From Shinisaurus crocodilurus (Eukaryota > Chordata > Lepidosauria > Squamata > Shinisauridae): a stretch of 64,000 nucleotides of DNA. Below the pieces are notes generated by a model that did not search any database, was not told the origin of the DNA, and was given only the letters and a program-made list of their open reading frames with translations. The position numbers were made by a program, and so were the translations under genes. Of this stretch, positions 22,600-32,786 are shown piece by piece. The stretch is taken from positions 309,322,834-309,386,833 of the forward strand of contig CM037877.1 of the NCBI GenBank assembly GCA_021292165.1, written 5' to 3'. The stretch's first letter is position 1, and the number at the start of each line of letters is the position of its first letter.

Positions 22600-25260
22600 C
22601 GGGGGCATGATACATAGCTGGGGGGGGGCGGGCTATGGATGCAAGGAGGGGCAGATTTGGAAGCGAAGAAGGGATAATTTTGCGACGAGCAACCAAGTGC
22701 TGCCGAGGCATTCGAGGTGCGCCGGAGCCGGCAGCAGCAGGCCGCGGCGCGTTCGGGGTTCCCTGCGCGGCGGGGCGCGCCGGCGGGGCACGAAGGACTG
22801 GCCTGGGGCCCACTCTATTTACGGCTGGGGGCAATTATTGGCCTCCGACAATATGGGGGGGGGCACTTCGGAGAAGGCTGCGGAAGGAAGGATCGGAGGG
22901 GCTCTTGGATCGGGGGGGGGCAGATTCGGGGCGCCGCTTGGGGACAAGGGGGCGCCCGGAGAGGGGCCGGGGCGCCGCGGGTCCCTCCTACCTGCTTGAA
23001 CTGCTCCTCGTAGGTCCACTCGTGCTGCTGCTGCTGCTGCGGCGGGGCGGGCGGCGGCGGCGAGGCGAGGGCGGCGGGGCGCTGCGGCTGGCGGGGCTCG
23101 ACGGCGCCTGCCTCCGCTCGCTCCTGCGCGTCCCCCTCTTCTTCTTCTTCCTCTTCCTCCCCCTCGTCCTCCTCCTCTTCCTCGTCCTCCTCCTCCTCGC
23201 CGCCGCCGCCGCCGCCCTCCTCCTCCTCGGGGCGGCGGCGGGCGGCGGCGTCCGGCGAGGGGCGCGGAGGGGGCGGCGGGGCGCGGGCCGAGGGCAGCCC
23301 CCCGCAGCGCCCGCCCGCCGGGAAGTGGCGCAGCGCCGGCGGGGGCGCCGTCGTGCCGGGGGCCGGGGGCGGCGGGGCGTGCGTCTCCGGCGCCGGGCGC
23401 GGCTGCCCGTGGTGGTGGTGGTGGTGGCGGTGCTGGTGCTGGTGCTGCTGGGCCGGGTGGCCGCTCGCCCCGGCTCCGGGCTGGGCCGCGTGCGCCCGGC
23501 GCAGCTTCTCCTCGAGGCGCGCCGCCTGCGCCCGCTGCAGGTTCTCCATCACCGCTTCCAGCCGGAGGCCCCCGGAGGCGCCCACGCCGCGCCCCGGAGA
23601 GCACGGCGGCGGCGGCGACGAGAAGGCGGTGGCAGCCTGCGGGGGGGGGGAGAGAAAAGACGGGGGGGTCAGAGGAGAAAAAAAGCGGAAAGGAGAGAGG
23701 GGGAGAAGGAAAGGCGCGGAGGAAGAAGGGGAGAAAGGAGGGAAGGAAGGGAAAAGGGAGGAAGAGAAGGGCCCGGGGGGGGGGCTAGGGAGAAAAGTGG
23801 AGCCCCCCGAAAAGGGAGAGGGGCAGAAACTGAAGGGGAAGGACCGGTGGGGGGGAACGAGCCCGGGGGGGGGCAGGAAGGAAGTCTCCCCTCCCCGGGG
23901 ACCCCGCTCCCTCTTGGGACGAGCGCGCAAAAAGTTTGCAGGGAAAGCAACATCGCCGCAAGGAAGCAAAACAAAAACACCCAACGCCCGCCCCCCCCCC
24001 CGGGGTTGGGAATTAAAAATTAAGGAAGGGCGAGCAGAGGCGCCTCGGAGTCCCGCGTCCCCGCTTGGAAACCCCCCACCTCGCAAGCCCTGAAATTGCG
24101 CCTCCGACATCCTGGGTCTGCGGAGACGGATTTGGGGGCGGGGGGGGGCCCACGTCGAGTACTTCAGAAGTTGCAACGCGCACTTTTCTTCCCAAATAAC
24201 CCCCCACCCAGTTTCTCCTCCCCTCCCCCCGCGGCTACTCCTTGCAAACATTTGCAAACGAATTGGTTTTTCCAGCGCAAAGCTCCCCCCACCCCGCGCG
24301 CGCGCGCGAGCAACGCTCCGGCAGCCCAGGAGAATGGCGATCCGGGGGAAGGCGCCGCTTACCAGGGCAGATTTGGCGGCGAGGCTGGTGTTTTCGACCA
24401 TGCTCGGCCTCTCTCGTTCCGCACCTGGCCGCGCTTGGCAAAAAAATAAAATCGAGCCGCGGGGCGGCGGGGGGGGGGCGGCTGGGAAAGGAGGCGCGGG
24501 TCGCCTCCTCGTCCGAATGTAATTTTATTCACGATCTACGCGGTGGGCAGGTCTGGCGAGGGCTGTCTGGGTGCTGCCCCCCTCCTCCTCCGCCTCCCCC
24601 CCCCCAGGCATGTGTCAGATCGGTCCCAAATATTTCTCCTTTTTTTGATTCTGCAGCTTTGAGGGCGAGATCAGACGTCGGGGGTCCTTTTTCTCGCTTT
24701 GCCCCCCGCCTCGCCCTCCCGTTCCTCCCTCCCCCCCCCCCGCTCTTTTTCTGCAACAAGTGGCAGCAGGCGAAGCAAGACTGACCCCTTCCTCCTCCTC
24801 TCCTCCTCCTCCCCCCCTCCCGAGATCAGCCGTCGCTGCGTCCCCATTTGCTAACAACACGTCAAGGGAGTGATAAATCGACTGGGCCGCCTCGGCTGGG
24901 CTGGCTGACAGCCGGAGGGGGAACAACTGCTCGGTGTTTCCAGTCCCCCGGCAGGGAGAGGAGATCCCAGCCCGGCAGGGGGAAGAAGAGACCGGCAGAC
25001 CCGCTTGCTTCCTACCTAGGCGCATCCATCCACCTGGGAAGACGCCCCGTCGAAAGCGACGGGACGGCCTTGCGCATATTTTTAAGTGAAAGCGACGGGA
25101 CTGCCTCCCGAGGGAGGATGCGGAGGGCGACCAGGAGGAGCATCATCCAGCTGCCAAAGGGCACCTCTTTGGTCTCCGGCCCTTTGGCAGCCAGGCGGCT
25201 TGCCCAGCGGGCGCGGCTCACCAAAGCTTGGCTGCTTTTTTCCCCTCCTCGCCCGAGTTC
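22600..25260 (-). promoter_or_regulatory. CpG island covering the ARID3-family promoter and first exons
   Basis: Base composition changes abruptly to very GC- and CpG-rich from about 22.6 to 25.26 kb, unlike both flanks, and it lacks transposons. The region upstream of the ATG (24402-25260) would hold the transcription start; I see no clear TATA box. Poly-pyrimidine and poly-purine runs are frequent. Inside it, GCTGCCAAAGGG (25150-25161) and its exact complement CCCTTTGGCAGC (25180-25191) form a 12-bp stem. Confidence 0.75.
22992..24401 (-). CDS. ARID3C: ARID3-family transcription factor, exons 1-2 (partial), probably ARID3C
   Basis: Exon 1 CDS is 24401-24363, coding MVENTSLAAKSAL with A at -3 and G at +4 of the start, then a GTAAGC donor. 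Exon 2 is 23636-22992, with a pyrimidine-rich acceptor ending GCAG and a GTAGGA donor. Both junctions are phase 0 and give 13 + 215 residues. Exon 2 has an N-terminal helix RLEAVMENLQRAQAARLEEK, a His/Gln run, Pro-rich segments, a long Glu/Asp tract, a Gln run, and ends in HEWTYEEQFKQ. That last block is the conserved lead-in to the ARID domain of ARID3A and ARID3C. Family members are nuclear AT-rich DNA-binding regulators. ARID, REKLES and later exons should lie at lower coordinates; I found none in 1-22990, so intron 2 is either longer than 23 kb or the exons escaped me. ARID3C is preferred over ARID3A because DCTN3 is the neighbour. The unspliced 528-codon frame reads through intron 1. Confidence 0.72.
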
Positions 25261-25285
25261 TGTGACTCTGGGGGGTTATTAACAG

Positions 25286-25453
25286 GCCTGTGGCTAGCTC
25301 TGGCTCAGCTTGTCTGAGTGTGGAAAGCTAAGCAGGGTCAGGCCTGGTGATTACTTGGATGGGAGACCCCCCCATCCTCTAGTTTCCTGCATTGAGCAGG
25401 GGGTTGGACTCGATGGCCTTGTAAGACCCCTTCTGACACTATGATCTATGAAT
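25286..25453 (+). mobile_element. 5S rRNA-headed SINE with CR1-like tail (best copy)
   Basis: The head GCCTGTGGC...GGAAAGCTAAGCAGGGTCAG, then GCCTGGTGATTACTTGGATG and GGAGACC, closely tracks vertebrate 5S rRNA, including its internal promoter region. After GGAGACC it switches to CTAGTTTCCTGCATTGAGCA and GGGGTTGGACTCGATGGCC, the 3' tail of the local CR1, and ends 'ctatgatctatga'. It would be transcribed by RNA polymerase III and moved by CR1 machinery. Head and tail origins are read directly; mobilisation is inferred. Confidence 0.8.
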
Positions 25454-25504
25454 CAGTGGCGGTGCAGAGCCTCCATGGCAGAGAAGCGCTTAAGCACAGA
25501 CCTT

Positions 25505-25735
25505 CCGCCCTGCTGGATCAGACCAAGGGAGGGCCCCTCTAGCCCAGCACCCTGCTCCCCACAGGGGCCTCTGAAAGGTGATGCAGGGCAAGAATCCTCT
25601 CAGCTGTTGGGTTTCAGGGTATACTGCCCTTGAACGTGGAGGTTCTACTTGCTCAGCTTGTATTAGCCACTGGTAGACCCCATCCCCCTCAGACTTGTCA
25701 ATCCCCCTTTTCATCTAAGTACTTTTGTGGATAAT
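25505..25735 (-). mobile_element. Old CR1-type LINE 3' region, degenerate
   Basis: CCCTGCTGGATCAGACCAAG and the later 'ctcagcttgtattagccactg' phrases match the family at 42430-42765 in the same orientation. Confidence 0.5.
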
Positions 25736-26089
25736 TGCACGATTGAAGGACTCCTTGGTTCTGAATCTCCACGTCGCTTCATGGGATGATCCCACTGGTA
25801 GAGTGATGAGAGGCGAAGCCCGGCATCATGAGATGCAGTGTGAATTTCTCACTTTCTTTTCCACAAGCGTTCTTAGTTCTCTGTTCTCTTGATCCCTGGC
25901 GGGACGTACGTGTCAGCTTCTCTTGCAGCTACCTTCTGTACAGCTACTCGACATGATCCGCATCTCTGAGTCGCAAGTGCCGCATTTCTCGAATGAGAGG
26001 TCGAGGCGGATATTTGAGAGACAAAACCTGGTTTATGAGCCATGTTACCCTACGCCCCCATGCATGGTACAGTCACTGGAGTCTAATGG

Positions 26090-26192
26090 CATGGCACACA
26101 ATCCTATGCATGTTTTACTCAGAAACAAGTTCCACTGTGTCTAATAGGGCTTATTCCCTGGTAAGTGTGCTTACTATCCCAGCCTACAAGTA
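26090..26192. mobile_element. MITE relic (family C)
   Basis: AATCCTATGCATGTTTTACT, AACAAGTTCCACTGTGT, GGGCTTATTCCCTGGTAAGT and a 'cctac' end. This is the most complete copy of the 'cttattccctggtaag' family in the window. Confidence 0.55.
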
Positions 26193-26351
26193 GTTGACAA
26201 TAATAAAACTTTAAAAGGGGGGGAGGGCACCATAGAAATCTAGCTTTTACAGAAACATGACAGAAAACAGCACCTCTCTTTTAATCTGCTCTCGGACTTG
26301 CTGTTTTACACCCAAAAAGCTTTCTTTTTCTGCAGTGGCTCAAATGTTGTA

Positions 26352-26625
26352 CAGTAATACCTTGGATTGCAAGTAACTTGGTTTGAGAGCGTTTTGCAAG
26401 ACAAGCAAATTTTTAATTATTTATTTATTTATTTACTTGATATACAAGCAACATCTTGCAATACAAGTACTGTAGTACGGCTTAAATTAAAAATCTCTGT
26501 ACAAATTTTTTTGGGGGGGATTTCGTTTTGATATAAGAGTGTTTTGGATTACAAGCACCTTTCCGGAACGAATTATGCTCTCAATCCAAGGCATGACTGC
26601 ATGCTCTCAATCCAAGGCATGGCTG
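26352..26625. mobile_element. TA-target MITE (copy 2), with duplicated right terminus
   Basis: The left end CAGTAATACCTTGGATTG is preceded by TA (26350-26351). The right end CAATCCAAGGCATGGCTG is followed by TA (26626-26627). The last 26 bases (GCTCTCAATCCAAGGCATG unit) occur twice in tandem. The body matches 20500-20743. Confidence 0.8.
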
Positions 26626-26639
26626 TACTTGGATCAGGG

Positions 26640-26800
26640 AGACTTAATCCACACTCAGCCCATGAAGCTCACGGCATCACCTTCGGCCAGTCACTCTCTC
26701 TCCGTGTAGCCCACCTCACAGGGTTGTTGTGAGAATAAAATGGGGTGGTCCCTGTGTCCTCCATCCTGACCTCCTTGAGTGAGGAAAGGTGGGACTGACG
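26640..26800 (+). mobile_element. Sauria SINE, decayed 3' half
   Basis: CAGCCCATGAAGCTCAC, GGCCAGTCACTCTCTCTC and CACCTCACAGGGTTGTTGTG are in the correct order; the head is lost. Confidence 0.6.
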
Positions 26801-26899
26801 GACAGACATCTCTAGTCCAGATCTGATGAAGCCACTGCAGTTGCAGCCTTCATTGTTGGTGAGAAGAGGGGAAAGTTCAGTGGATGGTGAGAAAGGGGC

Positions 26900-27545
26900 T
26901 TTTTAAAATTTACATCATGTATTTATTTAATTAAAATATTTCTTAAACTGCCCTCCATTGAAAGGATTCCTGGCCAGTGTACAGTGATAAAACTATTCAC
27001 ACACAAATATATGCATACAATATAATAAAAGCAACAATCAAATACAAAATACAGTAACAACAGACACCCAGCCCAGCCAGCCAGGCACCTTCCAGGGGTT
27101 TTGGACTACAACTCCCATCAGCCCTTCCCATTGGTCATGTTGGCTGGGGCTGATGGGAGCTGAAGTCCAAAACATCTGGAAGGTGCCACATTGGGGAAGG
27201 CATAAAAACAAACAGAGATTTCCTCTAAAATGCCCGAGCAAGTAGGAGAGTGACGCCCCAACCCTGGAACATTCTCGCCAAAGAGGTTCACAGAATAAAA
27301 CATTAGTTTATATACTTTAAAACACAAACCATTTAAAACACAAGAACAAGGCTGGCAGCAAAATCTGATAAATTCAGCTCCCCAAAGCTTAGTGGAATAG
27401 GAATGCTTTCACTTGTTTCCAAATGGAAGAGAAGGGGAGAAATGAACTTTCTGAGGTAAAAAAGCGTTCTAATTTTGCAGGCCACCACAGAAAAGGCCCT
27501 GCTCCTTGTGGATAACAGCCAGGTGTCCCTAAATGACAAAATGTA
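26900..27545 (-). mobile_element. Old L2-like LINE fragment split by a MITE
   Basis: The left tail TATTTATTTAATTAAAATAT, the 'aactgccctcc' 3' UTR phrase and the right-hand GGCCACCACAGAAAAGGCCC block (RAFSVVA on the minus strand) belong to an old L2-type copy. A palindromic MITE sits inside it at about 27083-27205. Confidence 0.55.
27083..27205. mobile_element. Palindromic MITE, 'gggctgatgggag' type
   Basis: Left GGACTACAACTCCCATCAGC pairs with right GGCTGATGGGAGCTGAAGTC, and the outer ends 'aggcaccttccag' and 'ctggaaggtgcc' also pair. It is a diverged relative of the other TACAACTCCCA palindromes. Confidence 0.65.
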
Positions 27546-27989
27546 GAAGAGGGCCTCATTGGTGGATCTCAGAAATGGGGGAGGGAATTGCATGGGTGAA
27601 CATGCTTCCAGAGTTTGGATGTTTTTTGTGTGTTTTTTTTAAGTTCAACAGGAGTACCTTGAGCCCCAGCAGCAGCAATGCATTTTCCTCTGCAGTCATT
27701 TTAGATTTCATCCTGTCCCATGGTTCATTTATATGAGTGTATTTTTGCTCACGTATAAAGTGATGACAAGGAGTTCAATCCAATGTCACGTGAGCAGGCG
27801 TCCCCTTATGGGATCTCCCCCTCGTGGCAGCCCTGCATGCACCCTAAATCTGCCCCTGAGGGTCTCCCAACTCTCCAGCGCAGATCTGGGAGGCATGCAG
27901 GGTGCTGAGGAGAAATCCATTCTACCAGTGGTTTCCATTCTGCTGGTGGACAGCCAGCATTGGACACAACCCATATACACTGACTTGCT

Positions 27990-28190
27990 TATATTTTTAC
28001 ACCTATATCCTGCCCTTCTACCAAGGAACAGAGTGTAGCATTTTAGCTGCATAATAATCCTGTGGCTAGAGAGAGATGGGCTTTGTCATGTCTACCTCAT
28101 CTTCTTCGTAGTTGAAGAGGGATCTAAACCTGGATTTCCCACATCTGAGCACACAACCTAACCACTGCACCGTGCTGTCCAAGCCACAGA
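27990..28190 (-). mobile_element. tRNA-derived SINE relic (CORE/Sauria type)
   Basis: Reverse-complement blocks such as TTTAGATCC near the B-box position and 'gtgcagtggttaggttgtg' near the head suggest an old tRNA-type SINE. Confidence 0.45.
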
Positions 28191-28398
28191 ACCTAACCAC
28201 TACATCGTGGGGTTTGTAGTCTTAAGGCTGCATAAACAGGAGTTCAGAGGAACTTACTCAAGTGTAAGTGAGCCTAGGATTGCAGCTCCCTTCTCATGCA
28301 TGAGTGATTTGTTCTAAATCACACTGCATTGTGGGTTTTGTAGTCCGTGGCATGGCGAACAGTTTAGCATTCCCACATGTCCATGTTTTGCTCTAGAG

Positions 28399-28534
28399 CA
28401 GTGTTCTCCAACCTTGGGTCCCCAGATGTTTTTGGCCTACAACTCCCAGCATGCCCCAGCCAGCGTACGCTGGCTGGGGCATGCTGGGAGTTGTAGGCCA
28501 AAAGCATCTGGAGACCCAAGGTTGGAGAACACTG
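28399..28534. mobile_element. Palindromic hAT MITE (family A), 7/8 target duplication
   Basis: A near-perfect hairpin whose arms meet at AGCGTACGCTGG. It is flanked by CTCTAGAG (28391-28398) and CTCTAGAA (28535-28542). One arm carries AAGCATCTGGAGACC where other copies have AAACATCTGGGGACC. Confidence 0.9.
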
Positions 28535-28780
28535 CTCTAGAATGTTCACACCTGTTCTCACGGAGGTGTTTGGCGCAAAAAGGGTCACAATATCGTGCGA
28601 ATGCAGTTAGTTAACCACTTAAGAGGCTGCCTTACACTGAGACCATCATTCCCCCCAGTCCACTGCTGTCTCATCTCCCGGGTCTCTGGCAGCCATATAC
28701 CGGAAGTCCTAGAGCTGCCAGGGACGGAATGGAACCGAGCAAAACATAGGTCCTGCGACGTGCCATGGCCTCGCCCTATA

Positions 28781-28949
28781 GATTTCATCGATCATAGAGT
28801 CGGAAGGGGCCTACAAGGCCATCGAGTCCAACCCCCTGCTCAATGCAGGGAAACTAGAGGAGGGGGTCTCCCATCCAAGTAATCACCAGGCCTGGCCCTG
28901 CTTAGCTTTCCACGCTCAGACAAGGCTGAGCCAGCGTGAGCCACAGGCC
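28781..28949 (-). mobile_element. 5S rRNA-headed SINE with CR1-like tail
   Basis: The reverse complement reads GCCTGTGGCTCACGCTGGCT, then GGAAAGCTAAGCAGGGCCAG, TACTTGGATGGGAGACC and CTAGTTTCCCTGCATTGAGC, with a 'cgatgaaatc' end. It supports the structure of the 25286 copy. Confidence 0.8.
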
Positions 28950-29032
28950 TGTATATATAAGGCCTGCTGATGTCAAACTATCACCACAGTGGATAGCCCA
29001 AGCCTATGCAGAGTCAGACGTGCCCAATTTCA

Positions 29033-29165
29033 TAGATTTCATCGATCATAGAGTCGGAAGGAGCCTACAAGGCTATCGAGTCCAACCCCCTGCTCATGGC
29101 AGGAAACTAGTGGAGGGGTCTCCCATCCAAGTAATCACCAAGCTGAGCCAGCGTGAGCCATACCA
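29033..29165 (-). mobile_element. 5S-headed SINE, internal deletion
   Basis: Same tail and tacttggatgggagacc junction as the neighbouring copy. About 35 bases of the 5S-like head, around the AAGCTAAGCAGG block, are missing. It lies only about 80 bp from the previous copy in the same orientation. Confidence 0.75.
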
Positions 29166-29583
29166 CTATCACCAATTATTTCTTTATTCTTTCTTTTATT
29201 TGTTTAAGAGCATTTATACACCACTTACCATATTTAAAAATATATATCTCATAGGTTTGTGCTCAGGATGAACGTGCGGCAAATGTTGGTATGGTGTCTA
29301 TGCAAGAATGTTCAGAGCAGGAACCGCAACTGCCCGAACCACAACATTTATTAAAAAAAAAAAAAAAAAAATTGCGTCCAAATTACATTTTCCTGTAAAT
29401 TTCATCAGCAAATTGAGTCCCCCTTTGTGTAGCCTGTTCCTTTCCAACAATCTCCCATCCTAGTATACAATGATGCCTCTAAAAATACAAAGTTTACTGG
29501 CTATCCATTTCATGGCACAATAATTCCAGCTGCCCTAAGCTGATGCATCCCAGGAAATGCCCATAAGGCCAGTCTGTTTAGAC

Positions 29584-29718
29584 CAGTGTTTCTCAACCTT
29601 GGGTCCCCAGATGTTTTTGGCCTACAACTCCCAGCATGCCCCAGCCAGCGTAGCTGGCTGGGGCATGCTGGGAGTTGTAGGCCAAAAACATCTGGGGACC
29701 CAAGGTTGAGAAACACTG
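29584..29718. mobile_element. Palindromic hAT MITE (family A) with exact 8-bp target duplication
   Basis: Ends CAGTGTTTCTCAACC and its reverse complement. Flanked by GTTTAGAC at 29576-29583 and 29719-29726. Both arms share the same C-to-T difference near the ends (TTTCTCAACC versus TTCTCCAACC), as if the arms evolve in step. Confidence 0.95.
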
Positions 29719-30219
29719 GTTTAGACCCTACATTCAGAATCGGAAGCATAACAGCGACGCCTTAAAATTGGATGGTAAGAGTAAGAGATACTAGGAAGGA
29801 AGGTGGGAACAAAAGATGAATCCAGCCACCCTAAAAGCATCTTCTGCAGATAATTCTCCCTTCTGACACTTTGTAGGAAAATGCTGGGCCTCTTCTTATC
29901 CACTGGCACATAATCTATAAGGTAATCTATATTTATAGAGTGTTGGTTGGCCAAGTATCTCAGCAACTGGAGTCTATTATTTACCTTGCGCTGACATGGA
30001 CATTCGTTGTGAGCAAATAATATTCTGAAGGGGGTCTGGAAGTAATAGGAGGTTTTTGGTGCTACCACAGTTTATCACTGGGAATTTGCAATCTGTCCAG
30101 GATCAGGATCTGTGGAGTCCGGATGAGTAAAACCCCACAAGTTATATCCCACATTTATAACTAACTTTGACCTACTTGTAGCTGAGACGCTGCTTGGATG
30201 TTAAAAAAAGAAATATTTA

Positions 30220-30410
30220 GCTTTTCTTATAGCACTTTATAGAGTGTTCAGAGCACTTCATATGCAATAGCTCAGTAATCCCTACAACAGCCTGGTAGTG
30301 TAGGCCAGTATTAACCCCCCAATATTGCAGATGGCTGGGGGACTGAGGCTGACAGAACAGTAACCCATCTAAGGCCTCCCTGTGAGTTTGTGGCAGAGGG
30401 AAGCTTTGGG
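30220..30410 (-). mobile_element. MIR-like CORE-SINE
   Basis: 'agcactttatagagtgttcag', 'ccctacaacagcctggtagtgtagg' and 'gcagatggctgggggactgagg' parallel, in inverted order, the conserved core and 3' part of amniote CORE-SINEs. Old and diverged. Confidence 0.6.
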
Positions 30411-30899
30411 GTGCCTCCAGATCAGGCTTTCCATGTGCAATCAGCGATTCCTCCTTCATGCAATTTTACAGGGGTTCAAGATGACTTCAGAGGCCAATTG
30501 CAATCCTCCTGTGGAGGGAAAGAGCAGAACAGGAGCGCAATGTCTTTGCAGGGAAATGTGCAGTTGAGGCAGTGTGGGAGGGGCTGTCCCTGGAGGAGGT
30601 GGAGGACATGTTGGAGGTGCCCCTCCTTTCTCCAGCACTTCCCTTCATGTCCACTTTCAGAGACATTTCCTCCTGCCCTACACTGCAAGCCCTTCCCTCT
30701 GATTTACCTGCTGTCAGCCTTAATTAATTGCTTCCTGGAATTAGGTCTCCTCAACCGACACACTTCAATTCGCTGTTTAATTAGTAGATTACATTGAAAA
30801 CTGCAGCACCTGAGCACAGATGTGTAGGTTCTGGCTGTATTCCCCGTATGGCTGCAGTCCTAAAGGCAGGCAAGCTTTAAGATAACACAGGACTCACTC

Positions 30900-31428
30900 A
30901 AAGACTACTAGCATTGAAAAAATGATCCTTCAGCGCCAACTTCAGTGGACCGGTCATGTTGTTCGAATGCCTGACTGCCGTCTCCCAAAGCAGTTACGTA
31001 CTTTACTCCCAACTCAAGGATGGAAAGTGGAATATCGGTGGTCAATATAAGAGGTTTAAAGATGTTCATAAGGCTAATCTAAAAAAATGCAATATAAACA
31101 TCGAAAACTGGGAAGCTCTGGCCCATGAACGATCTAAATGGAGGTTGGCCTTTCACAAAGGTTCCATGGACTTTGAAGAAGCCCGAGTGCAAGGTGAAAG
31201 GGAGAAACGTGCTAAGCGAAAAGCACGTCAAATGAATCCTTTACAGGACCATCTTCTATCTGGTAACCTGTGTCCTCACTGTGGGAAGCTGTGTGGATCT
31301 AGAATTGGCCTCCACAGTCACTTACGGACCCATCGCTAGAGTCTACACAATCTTCTTTAGAATTTCCTCCTTTTATCCCGGAAGACAATCTTACTCGGTC
31401 ACGAGTGATCGCCTGATGATGATGATGA
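30900..31428 (+). mobile_element. Zinc-finger LINE fragment (copy 2)
   Basis: This truncated copy of the element at 48960-49965 starts at the KTTSIEKMILQRQLQWTGHV block. A 3-bp GTA duplication near 30996 and other changes shift the frame. The frame 30956-31339 then runs to CPHCGKLCGSRIGLHSHLRT, a stop and a GATGATGATGATG tail. Confidence 0.8.
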
Positions 31429-31762
31429 AGCCGGAGGACTGACATCATAGGTTTTCCTCCGTTCTTAGTTTTCTTGTCTCCATGGTTTCACTCAGAATTT
31501 GATGCCCCTTTTGTCCGGGGGGTGGGGGGGTGGTTGCTACACTGCAGGACTTGCCCTTTGGGGGAATTTCAAGAGATACCAGGAGGGAGGGAGGGGAACG
31601 AGGCTGCACTGAGTAGCAGCGTCTAGCTGTCTCTACTCCCAGGAAGAGACCACCTGCTCTGCGGCACCCACTTCTTTTCCTGTGGCTTATCTGCAACATA
31701 AACGCGTGGGGGAATGCTGGGATGTTAATGGAGTTTGCTAGCCAGCCGGCTTTGCATTAGAG

Positions 31763-31839
31763 CAGTGTTCTCCAACCTTGGGTCCCCAGATGTTTTTGGC
31801 CTACAACTCCCAGCACGCCCCAGCCAGCGTAGCTGGCTC
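31763..31839. mobile_element. Palindromic hAT MITE (family A), one arm
   Basis: CAGTGTTCTCCAACC through the hairpin centre AGCGTAGCTGGCT, then an abrupt change to unrelated sequence. It has CAGCACGCC instead of CAGCATGCC. Confidence 0.8.
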
Positions 31840-31874
31840 TGTATGGTTCACTTTGTTCTTGCCTTTTCAGTGGG

Positions 31875-31982
31875 GGATCTAGGCTGCATCCTTCTGCACA
31901 CTCACCTAAGTGTAAGCTCCATTGAACTAAGCTGGATTTACTTCTGAGTAAACATGCACACGGTTGTACTGCACAGCAGCCT
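31875..31982. mobile_element. MITE relic (family C)
   Basis: 'taggctgcatcc', CTAAGTGTAAGCTCCATTGA and TTACTTCTGAGTAAACATGC are the inverted form of the family C sequence. Confidence 0.5.
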
Positions 31983-32250
31983 TGTAAAGATGCCACAAAA
32001 GTTACTAGCCTGCGAACAACATTTACTAGACCGCTGGAGGCTAGAACGTGTGGGATGGAGAGCTGCATCTCTGTGCCGGGCGCAGTGGAGAGAGCTTTCC
32101 TCCTCTAGCAGCCTGCTTGGTTTCTATGCTGGGTGCAGAGAAGGGAGGTGGCATCCCACCCTTCTTCCGGCCGTCAGCGGACTCGCCTGCTTGCAATTGC
32201 TGGTCTCCTGTGGCTATTAGGCAAGTGCTTGCGTGCAAGGTTGCTATACA

Positions 32251-32597
32251 GCAGAGGTGCAGAACCTCTCTCAGCCCGAGGGCCAAATTCCATTTTGAAG
32301 AAGCTTGGGGGGCTGCATTCCAGTGGTGGGAGGGAGGAGCCAAAGGCAAAAGGGGCGGGGCAAAACACCCACATAGTGTAGTTTAACGCTTTCACTGCTA
32401 GTAACTAAGCCTTGGGAGAGGCATTTCAACCTTTTAGAATGGGGTGGGGGGAACTGCACAAAAGCAACACACACACACACCCCAAATAGATCAGTGGTTG
32501 CAGGAAAGGGGGTGGGGCTAGGGGGAAGGGCGTGGCCATGTGGGGAACAGAGTGGGACCCTAGGAGGGCTTGATTTGGCCCTCATGGGTGAGGTTCT
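32251..32597. mobile_element. hAT-like MITE
   Basis: The left GCAGAACCTC...GAGGGCCAAATTCC pairs with the right ATTTGGCCCTCATGGGTGAGGTTCTGC. Imperfect 8-bp flanks GCTATACA (32243-32250) and GCTATGCA (32598-32605) fit a hAT target duplication. The interior is non-coding with a short AC repeat. Confidence 0.65.
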
Positions 32598-32641
32598 GCT
32601 ATGCAGCATTGCTTTTCCTCTCTGCTTGGCCCATCATGCTA

Positions 32642-32786
32642 GGGCTCAATCCTGTGCATGTTTAGACAGGGGAAAAAGGCCTACAACTCCCAGCATGCCC
32701 CAGCCAGCCTGCAACTCACAGCTGTCTGGGGCATGCTGGGAGTTGTAGGCCTTTTTTCTGTCTAAACATGCATAGGATTGTGCCTC
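32642..32786. mobile_element. Palindromic MITE family B, TA flanked
   Basis: Outer ends GGGCTCAATCCTGTGCATG and its near complement, then TTTAGACAG, enclose the core CCTACAACTCCCAGCATGCC that family A also carries. TA lies on both sides (32640-32641 and 32787-32788). The hairpin centre is an irregular 'tgcaactcacagctgt'. Confidence 0.85.

Noticed and set aside
22635..24023. A 462-codon plus-strand ORF and a 261-codon second minus-strand frame across the CpG island
   Set aside because: They are GC-rich shadows of the ARID3 exon: mostly Arg/Gly/Leu or Ala/Pro runs without domains, and they cross the exon boundaries.
22815..24401. The 528-codon unspliced minus-strand ORF as one protein
   Set aside because: It reads through a clear GTAAGC donor, a pyrimidine-rich GCAG acceptor and a GTAGGA donor. 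Only the two exon parts resemble ARID3 proteins.
25286..25380. A 5S rRNA gene
   Set aside because: The 5S-like part is diverged, lacks the 3' end and terminator, and joins a CR1 tail; several truncated dispersed copies exist.
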